64,000 nucleotides of DNA from the NCBI GenBank assembly GCA_015680685.1, contig MNCI01016169.1:314706-378705 (forward strand), read 5' to 3'. Within the stretch, counting starts at the first letter, position 1; the number at the start of each line of letters is the position of its first letter. Below, piece by piece: positions 44,387 to 56,307 of the stretch. A program made the position numbers and the translations under genes. Origin of the DNA: Gnetum montanum (lineage: Eukaryota > Streptophyta > Gnetopsida > Gnetales > Gnetaceae). The notes below the pieces were generated by a model. That model was given only the letters and a program-made list of their open reading frames with translations. It was not told the DNA's origin and searched no databases.

Positions 44387-46075
44387 CATGCTATGATCCA
44401 CAAACCATAACATGTGAGTGTGCCCTAAGTGGGTTTTATGGTTTGTGCCAAGTTCAATGGTAGTTAAAACATCAATACATGTTAAATTTATACCTTTTGC
44501 AATACATTAATATATTTAGTAGTAAATTGAATACAACTGCACAAATAATACCTTTTTTCTCCATCTAAGTTATTCTCCATGTGCAGAAAACCAAATATAA
44601 GTTTGAATACATAATTAATTAAATGATGTAAAAGACCTAAGCTCAACTCATAAGTTCCCCATGTGTAGGGGGAATTAGAACCTAGAATGAAATCTTACTT
44701 CTACACTCACTTTGGCTCCACCTATATAATGTTTATTGTAGTAATTGTGTAATGTATTCTTTCTTCAACATACATAAAATACAATTCATTTTATTTGTAC
44801 CACTTTACATGTACCACTATATATTAGATGGTTTACCAATTTTGATATTATTGAAATATTTCTAAAAATATTTTAACAATTTAAGTTTTAAAACAATTTC
44901 CTTATAATGGATAACTTTAAAGAAAAACAATGCCCTTGATGATCATAATAGAGAATCTTACAAAACATAATTTAGTTGCACTCCTAGCTTGTGATCTCGC
45001 TCCACTAGCTTATTGTTGATAATGGCCCCATGCTTAACATGGCAAGGCTGACCTCATCACTTAGCCCCCAAACTACAAATTGCATGCAAGTGCAAGGATA
45101 GCAAAAATCATGAAATTTTAAAAAGAAATGCAATAGAGGGCGAATCATAAACATCACAAAACAAGGAAATAAAAATTTGAAAGTAAACTATAGTGATCCA
45201 AACATGATTAAAATAACCAAATGATCAAAGAAGAACCATGGGCTACCCAAACCACATCATTAAAATCTAAATATATAATTTATTATTATTTTAANNNNNN
45301 NNNNNNNNNNNNNNNNNNNNNNNNNNNNNNNNNNNNNNNNNNNNNNNNNNNNNNNNNNNNNNNNNNNNNNNNNNNNNNNNNNNNNNNNNNNNNNNNNNNN
45401 NNNNNNNNATACTATATATTTATATATATAATTAAGCTCTCATTCTCAATATTCTCACAAGGTAATAGTAAAAGTATGTAGACTATTCTGAACACGTAAC
45501 TTTTACAGAACTTAATGAGGAGGACAAGCTTAAGCTTAGGTTAGATCATAGTATGCCACAACTTTTAGATTTTTCCTTGGGTCTTTTCTTTCTTTTTTCT
45601 TTTTTTTTTAAATTAAAAAGGGGAAACAGAGCTTAGGGTGAGGATTGCTACCAAACCCCATCCTGCTCAAGAACTTATTACACTACCAATGAACATGGTC
45701 CTTATTTTTTTTAATAAAAGAAAACTTTTCTCATGGTGTACTCCATTCTTGAGGTAGGAATTCCAACACGAGTCTAGCCGATTAGCTGCACTACCAAAGA
45801 GCATGGTCCTTGCGGAAAATTTGCCCATGGTGCAGTTCAACCCTCATGTATGTGCCTTTGATTAGTATTTAATGGCATCATAGTAGGTCTCCTAGGTGGC
45901 TAAGGACTCTCAAGTAGAAATGAACACACTTCACCCCATTGTTCACAGAATAGCCATGGATCATCACACTTGAGGGCTAGGGTTTATAAGAGGAAAGGAT
46001 AGAATTTTCCAAGGTCACCTAGTGATTATGACTAACCATTCTCCAACACCACATATCCTACACTCACATGATCAT
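44387..46075. other. AT-rich DNA with assembly gap
   Basis: The N-run is 45295-45408. Right of it, two imperfect copies of CACTACCAAWGARCATGGTCCTT ... CATGGTG lie at about 45680 and 45790. No gene was seen. Confidence 0.5.
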
Positions 46076-46844
46076 TGATGGGACGCGATATCGCAGTCTA
46101 TCGCCAGTTCTATAAATAAGAGGCGGCTCTCCCTTGTTTCACACATTAGTCTTAGATTTAGTCCCTTTGCGAAACTCTGGCAGTTTGGTCCCTCCAGAGA
46201 TAGATTATATTTCCCGTGTATGCCCGTAGTGTGGTGAATGTAATTGTATGACATCCTTTATTCGAGTGTGACACACTTGGACATGCACATGACCAGAAAT
46301 AAAGATCGAGATTACTTCATCATTGCAACATTCACTTTGTTTATTTATTTATTTTTTATTTACTACTTTCCTAATTAGTTTCTCTCACCCTTATCTCATG
46401 TTAAACCGTAGAATGAGTACGACTTGGTTACGAGCATTTAAGTGCGACTACTTGGTAACCTAGTGGCGTACCTAGGATCTGCGCTTGGTAATCCCAGTGG
46501 TAGTTGTGCACGAAGTCCAAGATGTGTACGGATAATCAAGGAATGGATGCTCATCACACTTAGGCTAGATTAGATTCTTTCACCCTTTCTCTCTTAGCTT
46601 ATATAATATTACTTTCCATTGCCCTCAGGAGTAGCATTAGATTAAGAAACCCATCATACACCTCACTCTGGACTAAACCATACATGACAAATATAATACT
46701 AGTCCAGGTGGGAAGACAGCGAACTATGACCTAAGGATAACTATTTAGGTGCCACAACTAGTCCATCTGCAGAGTTCGACTGGATTGCGCGTGAGAATGC
46801 TCGTATTCGTGTGGTTGAGTGTAGGGGTACCTTGCCACTCATCA
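46076..46844 (+). repeat. E3 5' LTR, TGATGAG family
   Basis: A 769-bp LTR that begins TGATGGGACGCGATATCGC and ends GCCACTCATCA, directly followed by a tRNA-Asp-type primer site. It is in plus orientation and is the reverse complement of the E1/E2 LTR type. The TATA-like TATAAATAAGAGGCGG at about 46111 is a likely promoter, as the same TTATTTATAGA word occurs (inverted) in the E2 LTRs. Confidence 0.88.
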
Positions 46845-46863
46845 TTGGCACCGTTGCCAGGGA
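46845..46863 (+). promoter_or_regulatory. E3 primer-binding site, tRNA-Asp type
   Basis: TTGGCACCGTTGCCAGGGA matches the tRNA-Asp complement TGGCGCCGTTGCCGGGGA at all but two positions. Confidence 0.85.
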
Positions 46864-47205
46864 CAGTGCTAGTTATCTAGATTAGTTATATCATACAAGG
46901 TTGTTGTATAGGACTTAACGATATATCTCTTAGAAAGAAGTAATTATAAAAAGTCACATCCAAATTCACACACAACTTTACAACAATGCCTCTCCTACAA
47001 GATTTCAACAATGCCACACTTAGCGAGGAAGTTCATTGGAGAACCAACGTACTATATAACGATGAAGATTGGAGTACGCAACTCGAGTTAGGGGTTTCTT
47101 ATAAACATGAATGAAAACAACATCAACCCAACACATGAAGGTATAACTTACCCAATGACGATGAACCCCCATTGGCCACTACAATCCTAACGCAAATACA
47201 AGAGG

Positions 47206-48676
47206 TTGTTCGAATCTCACGTAGGCATCGTAAAGAGAGCCGTCTACCCATGCTCGATTTTAAAAAAATTCCCTACTTTTTTAGGAGGCTATGATTTAGA
47301 TTCGCATCAACATTTACAAGCCTTCTATGATGCCTGCACATGGAATAACATTGATAATGGGTGGCAAAAACTTAAGCTCTTTCCCATGACACTCGTTGGC
47401 CAAGCAAAAGAATGGTATAGATCGTTAAAACCAAATTGAATACGATATTGGTCAACAATGGTAGAAGTTTTTAATGAAAAATATCAAACCTACGTAAGAG
47501 TGTCATCCTTGAGGAATTAAATCCAAGGATGGAAACAAGCACAACATGAACCCTTGGACATGGCCTTAGAAAGATATTATGCGTTGTTAAACAACTATCC
47601 AGGCCATGGGTTTTCCAAGGAAAGGCTAGTGTACCATATCATTGATGGGCTACGTAATGAAACAAGAGAGACCTTAGGGATGTATGCCCAAGGTCAACTA
47701 TACGAACTACGAATCCATCAAGTCCAAGAGCTTATTAAGCGGGTAGCTAAAGAAGAAGGAGAATTGGCTAGATGGGAGAGTGTTGAAAAACATCAATGGG
47801 ACCAAAATCTCAACTTAACAAAGGTCCATGATCATAAAAAGGAGAAATCAACCAATCTCAAGGTGGAAACATCATCTTTGCGAATACAACAAACATTAGA
47901 AGAAGCCGAGGCAAAGATCAATAAGATGTTGGAATGGACATATCAAAAGTGCGGAGAATTTATCAACATTATTAGAGATAGAGTTTTGACAACCCAAGAA
48001 GCAGGATGAAATAGTAGACAATCAGAAAGAAGGAATAAGGAAAATAAGAGCTCAACTGCCAATGATACGTATGAATGCAACATATGCCTATATGATCACC
48101 CCAAAGGACAATGCCCAATATTGTCACATTTACAAGAGCATTAGGGAAACACATTACATCCAGAGTTTATACAGAGATACTGTGTTAGATCACAGTAGCA
48201 ACAATCCCAGTCATGGGGGAGACCACCACTAGACTAGAGACACCCTTCATATCATCCAAATCCAAACGCTTATCTTCTTCAACATCCTGTTTCTCCAAAT
48301 GGGCCAACATACTCTATCTCACCATAGTACTATTCTCCACAATACTATCAACCCATGCCTCCAACACAACCACCACCTTGTGTATCTTATACACCTCCTA
48401 ACTTTCAACATTCTCATCCTTTTCCTCCTTCTACATCACCACCAACTATTCCTAAGGCATCTGCACCACCACAACAACCCATGAATGACACTTCTACTAC
48501 TACTACTAACAGTAGTGAAAAGCCTCCTCAGCATCAAAAGCATCCTTTCTTTAAACATGGTCATAAGAAGGGACAACACAATTTTGAGGCCACTAGATCC
48601 TCCAACTCAGCACAAGTCCCACACTGTGATGCACCCTTTCCTTTGAACCCAACGCCTCATGTAACTTCATCAGGGC
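47206..48676 (+). pseudogene. E3 gag polyprotein, truncated by E4
   Basis: The capsid core (HQHLQAFYDACTWNNIDNGW then KLKLFPMTLVGQAKEWYRSL) and the second half (MDMALERYYALLNNYPGHGF, HIIDGLRNETRETLGMYAQG) are well preserved, followed by a Glu/Lys-rich coiled-coil-like part. The zinc-knuckle-like CNICLYDHPKGQC is at about 48080, and a Pro/Thr-rich linker runs up to 48676. A few stops are present (after about 47437 and at 48007). Among the three family members this gag is the least damaged. Confidence 0.82.
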
Positions 48677-49257
48677 TGTAACGACGGAAAATGTCGGTCA
48701 CTGGAAAATACCAAACAAAGATCCGTGTACACAGTCTTAACCACGGATCCGTGCGAGGGCCATGCTGGAGAAAACGAATCCGCGGTGCCCTGAACGGTCT
48801 TGTCGATCAGATAGGGACTTACTTAACCAGTAAATTAATGAATATCGCAATAATATATGTATTATATAGGTATACCATGAAACAAATCGATCCAATGAAT
48901 CGTAAAAGGAGTAGAAAACGATGTAAATAAATTGAAATAATGACAACGTCAATGCGACAAGGAGGATTAGATTTAGGAAAGATGCATAATTCCAAGATCT
49001 ATGTTTTGACTCAAAGACTGAGTATATTGTATACAAAGTTCCAATAGCAAACTCCGCTTATCCTGTGAGAAGCATACACAAAAGAACAAGAAAACTGTTC
49101 GACAAGGAGTACAAAATGAAGCTCGGTCTACCTCGTAAGCCAAAGATGGAATGCAAAGAAGGTCAAGCCTGGATGTCTATCGATCAAATGTTTCTAATTA
49201 ATAAACCTTGCCAACCGCACCAGATGATCTCTCGATCTCTGATCTGCTCCTTTTGCC
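48677..49257 (-). repeat. E4 3' LTR, part matched by the 5' LTR
   Basis: TGTAACGAC at 48677 aligns with TATAACGAC at 63420, and the two copies stay about 90% alike by eye up to the window end (581 bp). The other LTR border lies somewhere between 49257 and 51465 and could not be fixed. Confidence 0.85.
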
Positions 49258-51464
49258 TTCGGTAGTCTTTGCTCGAAGCTGTTAATGATCGCCAATGAAG
49301 AGAACTGTATTTTCACCAAAAGACTAATCGCTCCTGTTGCCAATGCTCAAAAATGTCTTCTGTCTTTCCCAAAAGAAGATCCCCCTTTTTTTTCTTTCTT
49401 CATCAATTAGAGTATTTATAGGTTCAGTAGTACATGGAGAAGGCACGGCCCTAATGACACGTGTCTCGAACTTTCAAAATGCCGTTGACTTGGCAAACTT
49501 TATGTTGAAATTGGTCATGTCGCATCACATTTTTGGGAAAAGGGGCGAAGTACGCTATCAATTACTCCCGCTGAAGCCGCCTTATGATTACGCTGTGATA
49601 CACTGAGGAGCGTACTATGCATATGGATAGCAGATGCATGTTTGGTACTGCCTTGGTTGAAATTAGGCTATATTATGCTCATTTACGCTACGTAGCGTGG
49701 CAGAGCGTAATAAAGCATAGAAGTAGTTAACTCAAGCTGTTTTACATTCATTTACACCACAAAGCGTAATAGATCATAAAAATGGTCAACTTACGATAAG
49801 TTATGCTTGTTTACGCGGTGTAGCATAATAAGCATAAAGCGATCAATCTGCAAAAAAAGAAAAAATCAATTTGCTGCGCTTCCTTTGGACTCTAACTTTG
49901 ACTTTCTCGAAGTTCATTACGCTGCTCTGCATAATGGAGCATAAATTCAGCCCTGAACAAAATACTTAACGGAATATGCGACAAGTCGCATATCACGCTG
50001 CTTAGCCCTTAAACTTTGTCAAATTCGCTGAAGTAAGTTACTTTCTGATATCGGGCTACATTAAGCAGAGTTACGCCGACCGTCATTACGCTATGTTGCG
50101 TAATGTAGCGTCAAGAGAGAAAACAAAGTAAGGTTGGAGTTTGTAAGAAACTTAGAGACTTGATGTTGTGCGCCTCTTTGCCTTATTCTGTCTTCTGGAT
50201 TTCTGTTGCAAACTTTCATCTGAATCGTGAATCTTCACCCTAGGCCGATTCACAATTTCCACGGTGTTTCAATGGCTCCTCTTTGTTGACGTTTAGAGGG
50301 CTTGCCCGAAAAACGGCGACAAAGAATACGAAACACCGAATGGGTAAAAGTACCAACAGCATTCATCAACAGTTACTCAAGTGTCACCCTATCAAAGCAA
50401 AAGTGCAGAAATGAGGAAAACGGGAGATAATATGGTAGGTAAGGGAATTTGTACACAGGTAAGAGGAGAGAGGTTCAGGGAAGACTCAAATGAGTGAGTA
50501 TAGTGTTTTGCGCATAAGCAATCAGGCCTTCTCCTGCAATTGCATTTGCATGGAGTTATGCCATCATTTTGTAGATGAAGGGGCTTGCATAGACGAATTG
50601 CACTACGTTGACATGGCCTGGATGAGTTGTGTTTCATCCATTTTACCAACCCTACTTTTTTTTTGTTTTTTTTTTGCGTCCACTAAGCGAGTTGCGTTGT
50701 GCCAGTTCATGGACTTAACTGTAATGCAGATGCGGAAAGCATATGCTACGTATTCACATTTTGTGCAAAGGAAACAGATGGAATGGCTAAGGAGGGGAAT
50801 AAGAGCAAGAGGTAGGATTATGAGGAAAACAGGGTTGCTCTCCTAAGTGGACAGGCTAACTTAAGTGGCCATCTCAAAACGTTATCTGTACTTCACTGCT
50901 CAGATGAACGCACTCTTGAATGACATCCTCGTAGCAAGTAACCTGCAATCAAAGAAGAAAACAGAGGACACCATCGCTCAGCCGAATCACCAGAGAGGTT
51001 GTTGAAACAAGTACCGTTTGGGGCAAGACAGAGTGAGCGGGCCATGAACGAGGAATCATAGCAAGAGGCCAAGGTCTCAATGTTGGTGCTCGGCCCAGCA
51101 TATCGCCGCCAAAGAAAATAAGACTTATTGCACCCAACTGGTTATCCAAAGAACCAACTAGGTGAATCTGTGAAGCCAGAGTCTAATAGTGATGATGAGC
51201 GGAGGTCCCTAAGGTCGTGGTTGATGAGAACTCCTTTGGGGCTCCGGAAGGTGAAACTAATCTCTCAGAGGTGCCATCGCTGAAATGGGTGCAATGACGG
51301 CATCTTCGAGGGGTCAGTAGTATGCCTTTCAGCATATTCGAGGAATCAGTAGAATGCCTACGAGGTGGAGATGCTGGGGCTATCCCAACATCCCATCCTG
51401 TTCGTGTTGCAGCCACGTAGAGATGGTCATGCTCACCTGAGTTGTGTGTTGGTTGTCTGTAGAT
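49258..51464 (-). other. remainder of E4 3' LTR and/or 3' untranslated region
   Basis: The segment 49600-50110 is dense in GCGTAA/TTACGC and GCATAA words. A pyrimidine tract at 49380-49401 reads as AAAGAAAAAAAAGGGGGATC on the minus strand, which looks like a polypurine tract, but the sequence left of it does not start with TG. Open frames here (50490-50846 and others) were not recognised. Confidence 0.45.
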
Positions 51465-51925
51465 CCCATTTTTAAGTCTTGGTAGACTGCTATTACTGGT
51501 TTTAAGTCCCAGCAGACCATGGTCCCAGTTTAAAGTCTGGGCAGACTGAAAAATGCTAGTTTTACGTTGTAGCAGATAGTGGTAGAACTGATTTATGGTC
51601 TCAGCAGACTGTGTTGTGGATGTCAGTTTCATGTCGTGACCCAGGGACAAATCTGTGCTGGTTTCATGTCTCAGTAGACGGATACTTACCTGTGCCAGTT
51701 TTATGTCATGGCGGATAGTCAGTGCCAGTTTAGCATCGTGGAGGACGCGTGTAGGAAATGCCAATTTTACGTATTGGCAGACCTGTACAACACTGACAGT
51801 TTTATGTCGTAGTGGACGATTGCAACTTGCCAATTTTATGTCGTGGCGGACGATCGTTGCTAGTTTAGCGTCGTGGCGGACGCGTGCAGAAAGTGCCAAT
51901 TTTATGTCGTAGCGGACGATTCCTG
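51465..51925 (-). repeat. E4 3' minisatellite, about 14 units of about 34 bp
   Basis: The plus-strand core AGTTTTATGTCGTGGCGGAC and variants recurs about 14 times from 51471 to 51921. Units nearest the integrase gene are the most uniform; those farther away are more diverged. A 261-codon minus open frame over it shows repeated RHDIKLA/RHDAKLA but is only the repeat translated. Confidence 0.88.
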
Positions 51926-51952
51926 TGCCTGATGTTAACACTGGATATGTAG

Positions 51953-53088
51953 CTAGATGTAGTACCACTTCAGATATATATGGTTCACAGGATTCGGTAA
52001 CTCATTACCGTTGATATCTGCTAGCTTGAATGCACCATTGCCATACACATCAACCACCAAGAAAGGGCCTTCCCAGTTTGCAGAGAACTTGCCTACTGGT
52101 TCGCGAACGGCCTTGAGAACCAAATCTCCCTTCTCAATCGCACGTTGTTGAAGATTATGATGGTGCTTCTGCCTCTACTTATCTTGATACTTTTCGATGG
52201 TATCAAGCATCTGTATTTGCTTCTCTGCTACTGAGTCCAAATCCATGATCTGAGACTCGGTGTGTTGAGTGTCATTTATAATCGTGGAGAGGACCATCCA
52301 CAGAGAAGGAACTTGTAATTCGAGGGGCAGCATCGCCTCAGATCCATAGACTAGGCTATAGGGTGTACTGTCTATGGCTGTTCTACATGTGGTACAATAT
52401 ACCCATAGCACATAGAGGATCTTTTCATGCCATCATCTCTTGTTGCTGTTGAGCATTTTCTTGAGTAGGTTCATAATGACCTTGTTCGTTGCTTTGGCTT
52501 GACCATTCACTTATGGGTAATAAGGTGAGGAAAAAGATTGTATGATACTAAGGCTATCACAAAAAGATTTGGGTTCCACACTGCTAAATTGTGGTCCATT
52601 GTCGGTCACGATATTCATCGGGAGGCCAAATCTAGTTACGATGTTGTCTAAAATGAAATGGCAGATCTGTTGAGATGTGATCTTTCGCAATGGATGGCTT
52701 CTACCCACTTCGTGAAATACTTAGTAGCGGTGATTATGAAGCTATGACCTATGAAATATTTTGGTATGATAGGCCCTATAATGTCTAATCCCCATCGTTG
52801 AAAGGGCCATGTAATCTGAGTCGTGTGTAGTTTCGTAGGCGACACATGTATAAGGTTCGCGTAACGTTAACACGTGTCGCACATTTTAACCTTTGTAAGA
52901 CAGTCTTTTTTCATATACGACCAATAGTACCCTAAGCGACGGATTTTAGAGGCCATGGCTCGTGGGGCTATGTGTCCTCTGCACAGTCCCTCGTGAACCT
53001 CGTCAACTATATGTTGTGCTTGGTCTTTGTTAACGCAAGTAAGTAGTACTCCATCAAAAGAGCGTCTACAAAGGGTACTATCTCCCAT
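51953..53088 (-). pseudogene. E4 integrase, with catalytic Glu replaced by Lys
   Basis: The zinc-binding domain (HIVDEVHEGLCRGH ... CDTC) is followed by the core: WGLDIIGPI (first Asp), IVTDNGPQFSS (second Asp) and NGQAKATNK, where the catalytic Glu is expected at the K (codon 52494-52496). The C-terminal SH3-like part is present (REPVGKFSANWEGPFLV, then NHIYLKWYYI, stop 51953-51955). Stops lie between the blocks (after CDTC and after SSPYYP). Integrase inserts the element's DNA; without the Glu the D-D-E site cannot work. Confidence 0.85.
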
Positions 53089-53106
53089 GATGACGTACTG
53101 CCTAGC

Positions 53107-53826
53107 TCACTTGTGGATTGCATCTTTTTGTGCGCATGTTAGCTCGTGTGGTGGTTCGCCATGCAGGAGGTAATTTTTAATATTATCGTACCACTCTGGC
53201 ATTCTATCCTCGAGCAATGAAGATATTTGCACCGTCTGAATGATAAGATCTATACACTCTGTTATTAAGGTGGGACAAGTGTTGAATAGGTGCGATGGCA
53301 CATTTAAAGCTAATGTAGCCAGTGCATTGGCTAGCGTGTTGTCATTTCGAGGCACGTGTTGGGCATCGATTGTTGTGAACTGCTTCAGAAGATCTTTAGC
53401 CATATTGTAGTAGGGCTGTAAATGTGCAGCCTTGCAGGCGTAGACTCTTATGATATGATTTATAACAAGCATCGAATCGCCCCTAATCGCCAGGTGTTGA
53501 ACATCGAGCTCTTTGGTTGGTAATAATCCCCTGAGGAGCCCCTCGTACTTTGCCACGTTGTTCGTACAGGGAAAGGTCAAATGGTAAGCATGAAGATGTA
53601 CATCCTCAAGTGACAATGTAATGACCCTGGCAGCACTGCCACCTCTAGTGGTTGAAGCTCCGTCAAAATGTAACATTACTTCGAGGCCTATTAGGATAGG
53701 GCTTAGACTATGTACATGCTCGTTGGGAAATTCAGGCTCTATCATCGCCTGACTATCAATAGGTGATGTTATTAGTTGGTCAGCTATCGCTTGGCCTTTC
53801 ATAGAAGATTGACCAATGTAATGCAA
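53107..53826 (-). pseudogene. E4 archaeal-type RNase H (second RNase H)
   Basis: The open block of about 240 codons has MLHFDGASTTRGGSAARVI, LTFPCTNNVAKYEGLLRGLL, IRGDSMLVINHIIRVY and VPRNDNTLANALATLA, i.e. Asp, Glu, Asp and Asp positions of RNase H. The beginning still includes the tail of the first RNase H (GQAIADQL). A second RNase H after the first is a mark of the Tat lineage. Confidence 0.85.
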
Positions 53827-53928
53827 ATTGAATTCTGCCGTGATAGTTTTCCAACGAGCTATCTTACTACTTTCATACAGATTATGCGTAATAGCCCCAA
53901 GGATGTTATTTTTGCAGATTATGTTGAC

Positions 53929-55260
53929 CTAGCTATGGAAGAGATAGTGTCTGCACTTTTTAAGTGTAAATACTAACGCTAAATAATTACACTCTACTTC
54001 ATTATACCTCATTTCATACGCACATAGAGCATGACTCAAGTAGTAGATGGGTACTTCTGACCCATTGTCCCTCTTCTGACAGAGTAATGCAGCTAAGGCT
54101 ACGTCTGAGGTTGCAAGGTAGATGTAGAATGGTTGATCCCTTTGTGGCAGGAATACTATTGGTAAGGATTGAAGTTCTTGCTTCAAACTATCAAACGCAC
54201 ACTGACAATCATCTATCCATTCGAAATTAACCCCCTTTTTTAGCAGATGCTGCATAGGGTGTAACTTGTCTGTTAGTCTCGAAATGAACCGCCTGATAAA
54301 CTGTAACCTCCCTTGCAATTGGGGTAATTGCTTGAGATTTGTAGGGGGTGTCAATTCAACAATGGCCTTGACCTTGTCAGGGTCTACTCGTATACCAGTT
54401 TCTGATACCACACACCCCAACATGCATCCAGTTTTAACTTCGAATACGCACTTCTTTGGGTTGAGCCGGAGGTCGTATTTAGAGCATCTTTTAAGGACTA
54501 ACTCCAGATCCTCCGAATGATCTTCTGACCTTATAGACTTAACAGCTATATCATCAACATAATCATTCAATCTCCCTAGGAGGTAATCGCTAAAGATATA
54601 TGTCATAGCTTGTTGATACATAGCTCCAACATTTTTTAAATCAAAAGGCATCATGGTGTAATAAAAGGTCCCCCAGGGTGTCATGAATGTTGTTGTTAGT
54701 TGGTGTTCTGGGTTGATGCGAATTTGATTATAGCCTAAGAAGCCATCCATGAAGGATAAAAGCGCATGCCCAATGGTTGTATCCACTAGTTGGTCAATAC
54801 TGGGTAGTGGAAAATTATCCTTGATTGTAGCTTTGTTCAAGTCTCAGAAGTCTATGCAGATGCATATCCCTCCGATCTTTTTGGGGACAACTACAATGTT
54901 AGATACTCAGTTTGAGTAATCAACTGCGTGAATAAAACCAGCTTGGTATAGTTTAGTGATCTCATCACATACTGCTAGCGCAACCTCTAGCTTAATTTTT
55001 CGTGCTTTTTGTCTAATTGCTTTGATATGGGGATCTAGAATTATGTTATGTTGTATTAGTCTTGGGTCTAGTCCCAACATATCTTCATATGACCATACGA
55101 ACACTGTGACATTGTTCTGGAGCACCTGTTTTATGTTGTCATGTGCTTTTTGGTCCAATAAAGAACTAACCTTAAGAGTTTTAGTCTCACCTTTATGCGT
55201 AACAACAGAGACCTCGTTAAGAGGGTCTTCAGTTACATCTCCAACCTCCAAATCTAGCAT
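53929..55260 (-). pseudogene. E4 reverse transcriptase and first RNase H
   Basis: The N-terminal part has FVWSYEDMLGLDPRLIQHNI, then NKATIKDNFPLPSIDQLVD, FMTPWGTFYYTMMPF and the catalytic YVDD (RLNDYVDDIAVKS). It continues with LHPMQHLLKKGVNFEW and the first RNase H (PIYYLSHALCAYEMRYNEVE). Two stops between 54840 and 54907 fall where Trp and Arg are usual (TGG to TGA and CGA to TGA). Reverse transcriptase copies the element RNA to DNA. Confidence 0.9.
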
Positions 55261-55894
55261 GCACGTTGATTATTCTAGCCAGTCTAGAGATGTTTCGAAC
55301 GTGGCTATGGTTGCATCATTGAGGGAAAGGTTAGTTTCTACTAGTGTGGGATCAAATTGTCTAATGATTTCCCCATGTGGGCCTGTTAAGGCTAGGGGTG
55401 CAAATAAAGTTTCATCCATTTGCCAACTGTCCTGCAAAATTGCCAAATATGAAAGTGGTTAGGAAAATGCTAAGTTAGATACTGCCAATGTTAACGTATG
55501 ACGCTTGGTGTAGTTTGAAAAAGGTGTGGCATGACATTGCCGAGCATGAAGAGCTAACCAAATTTTGAATACCGTGCATAGCCTGTAATTAATGTGACCC
55601 GATTACGAAGCGATAAGGTGCAGTAGTTTAAGGTCATTTTGAACCGTAATGCATGCGATATCTACCGTAATTAATGCCCTGATCTTCAGGTTCCAGCTCA
55701 TACTGACACCAGCACTTGGGCAAGTCCTGCTTTAATCGAGCGTCAAGTTGGTTAGTTTTGCATATAAGTAGGCAGTTCTTATCGAAAACATGCTATTGGC
55801 TATTGCAAATTCGAATTCTCAGTTGTCGCAGAGAGAAGGAGAAAGGGCAAGAGATAGCAGTGCATTATTTGTGAAGGTGTTCAAGACTGTAACT
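55261..55894 (-). other. E4 region between reverse transcriptase and the antisense gene
   Basis: Up to about 55470 the minus strand still encodes an E4 pol segment (PHGEIIRQFDPTLVETNLS, IATFETSLDWLE). Beyond it, 55470-55894 is non-coding and contains GCGTAA-type words and, on the plus strand, the likely upstream region of the antisense gene. TATAAGTA at about 55760 is a TATA-like candidate. Confidence 0.5.
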
Positions 55895-56013
55895 ATGGCA
55901 CCGAAGGTGAGAGGAAAGAATACCAAATTGGCAAAAATCGACGAAGTACAGGGGAGTCTGCAGCATGCTTCGCAGGCCTTGGTCGAAGTGACAGATGTCA
56001 CTCCCCTGAATCG
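55895..56013 (+). pseudogene. antisense gene exon 1
   Basis: Start ATG at 55895; MAPKVRGKNTKLAKIDEV opens a basic N-terminus. The donor is GTAGGC at 56014, phase 2. Intact. TATAAGTA lies about 135 bp upstream. Confidence 0.65.
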
Positions 56014-56307
56014 GTAGGCCATCCCTTACTTACTCGTATTATTTTTCGTGACATTCTTTTTTCTTGTGTTTATCCTTTTGTGTCATCTACATAAACTAGA
56101 GTTTTAGGATGTAGACCTCGTATTAAAACGAGGGTTTAGACAACAGTATTACGTCTATTGCCATTGTCTGAGACAAACCTTGTACTATTACAAGGGTTTA
56201 AGCGATTTCGGCTGTATGGCTAAAGCGTAATTTGTAATTTTTTATTTTTTTAGTTTTCCTAAACATGCAACAGAATCTAGATGGTAATGTGTTTATGTTC
56301 TGTACAG

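Larger units (their letters stand above)
46076..48676 (+). mobile_element. E3: plus-strand TGATGAG-family element, cut by E4
   Basis: The element has a 5' LTR, primer site and gag, but the sequence stops being E3 at 48676, where the E4 LTR begins. Its remaining part should lie beyond the other end of E4, outside this window. So E4 inserted after E3. Confidence 0.82.

Noticed and set aside
49380-49401. Polypurine tract marking the E4 3' LTR border
   Set aside because: Good minus-strand A/G run, but the sequence beyond does not begin with TG and the matching segment of the other LTR lies off the window, so the border cannot be tested.
50490-50846. 118-codon plus-strand protein near the E4 3' end
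   Set aside because: Lies within the LTR/3' UTR of E4, has no recognised domain and no counterpart to judge conservation.
51183-51968. 261-codon minus-strand protein with RHDIKLA repeats
   Set aside because: It is the translation of a 34-bp minisatellite with variable unit length; it begins after the integrase stop and matches no family.
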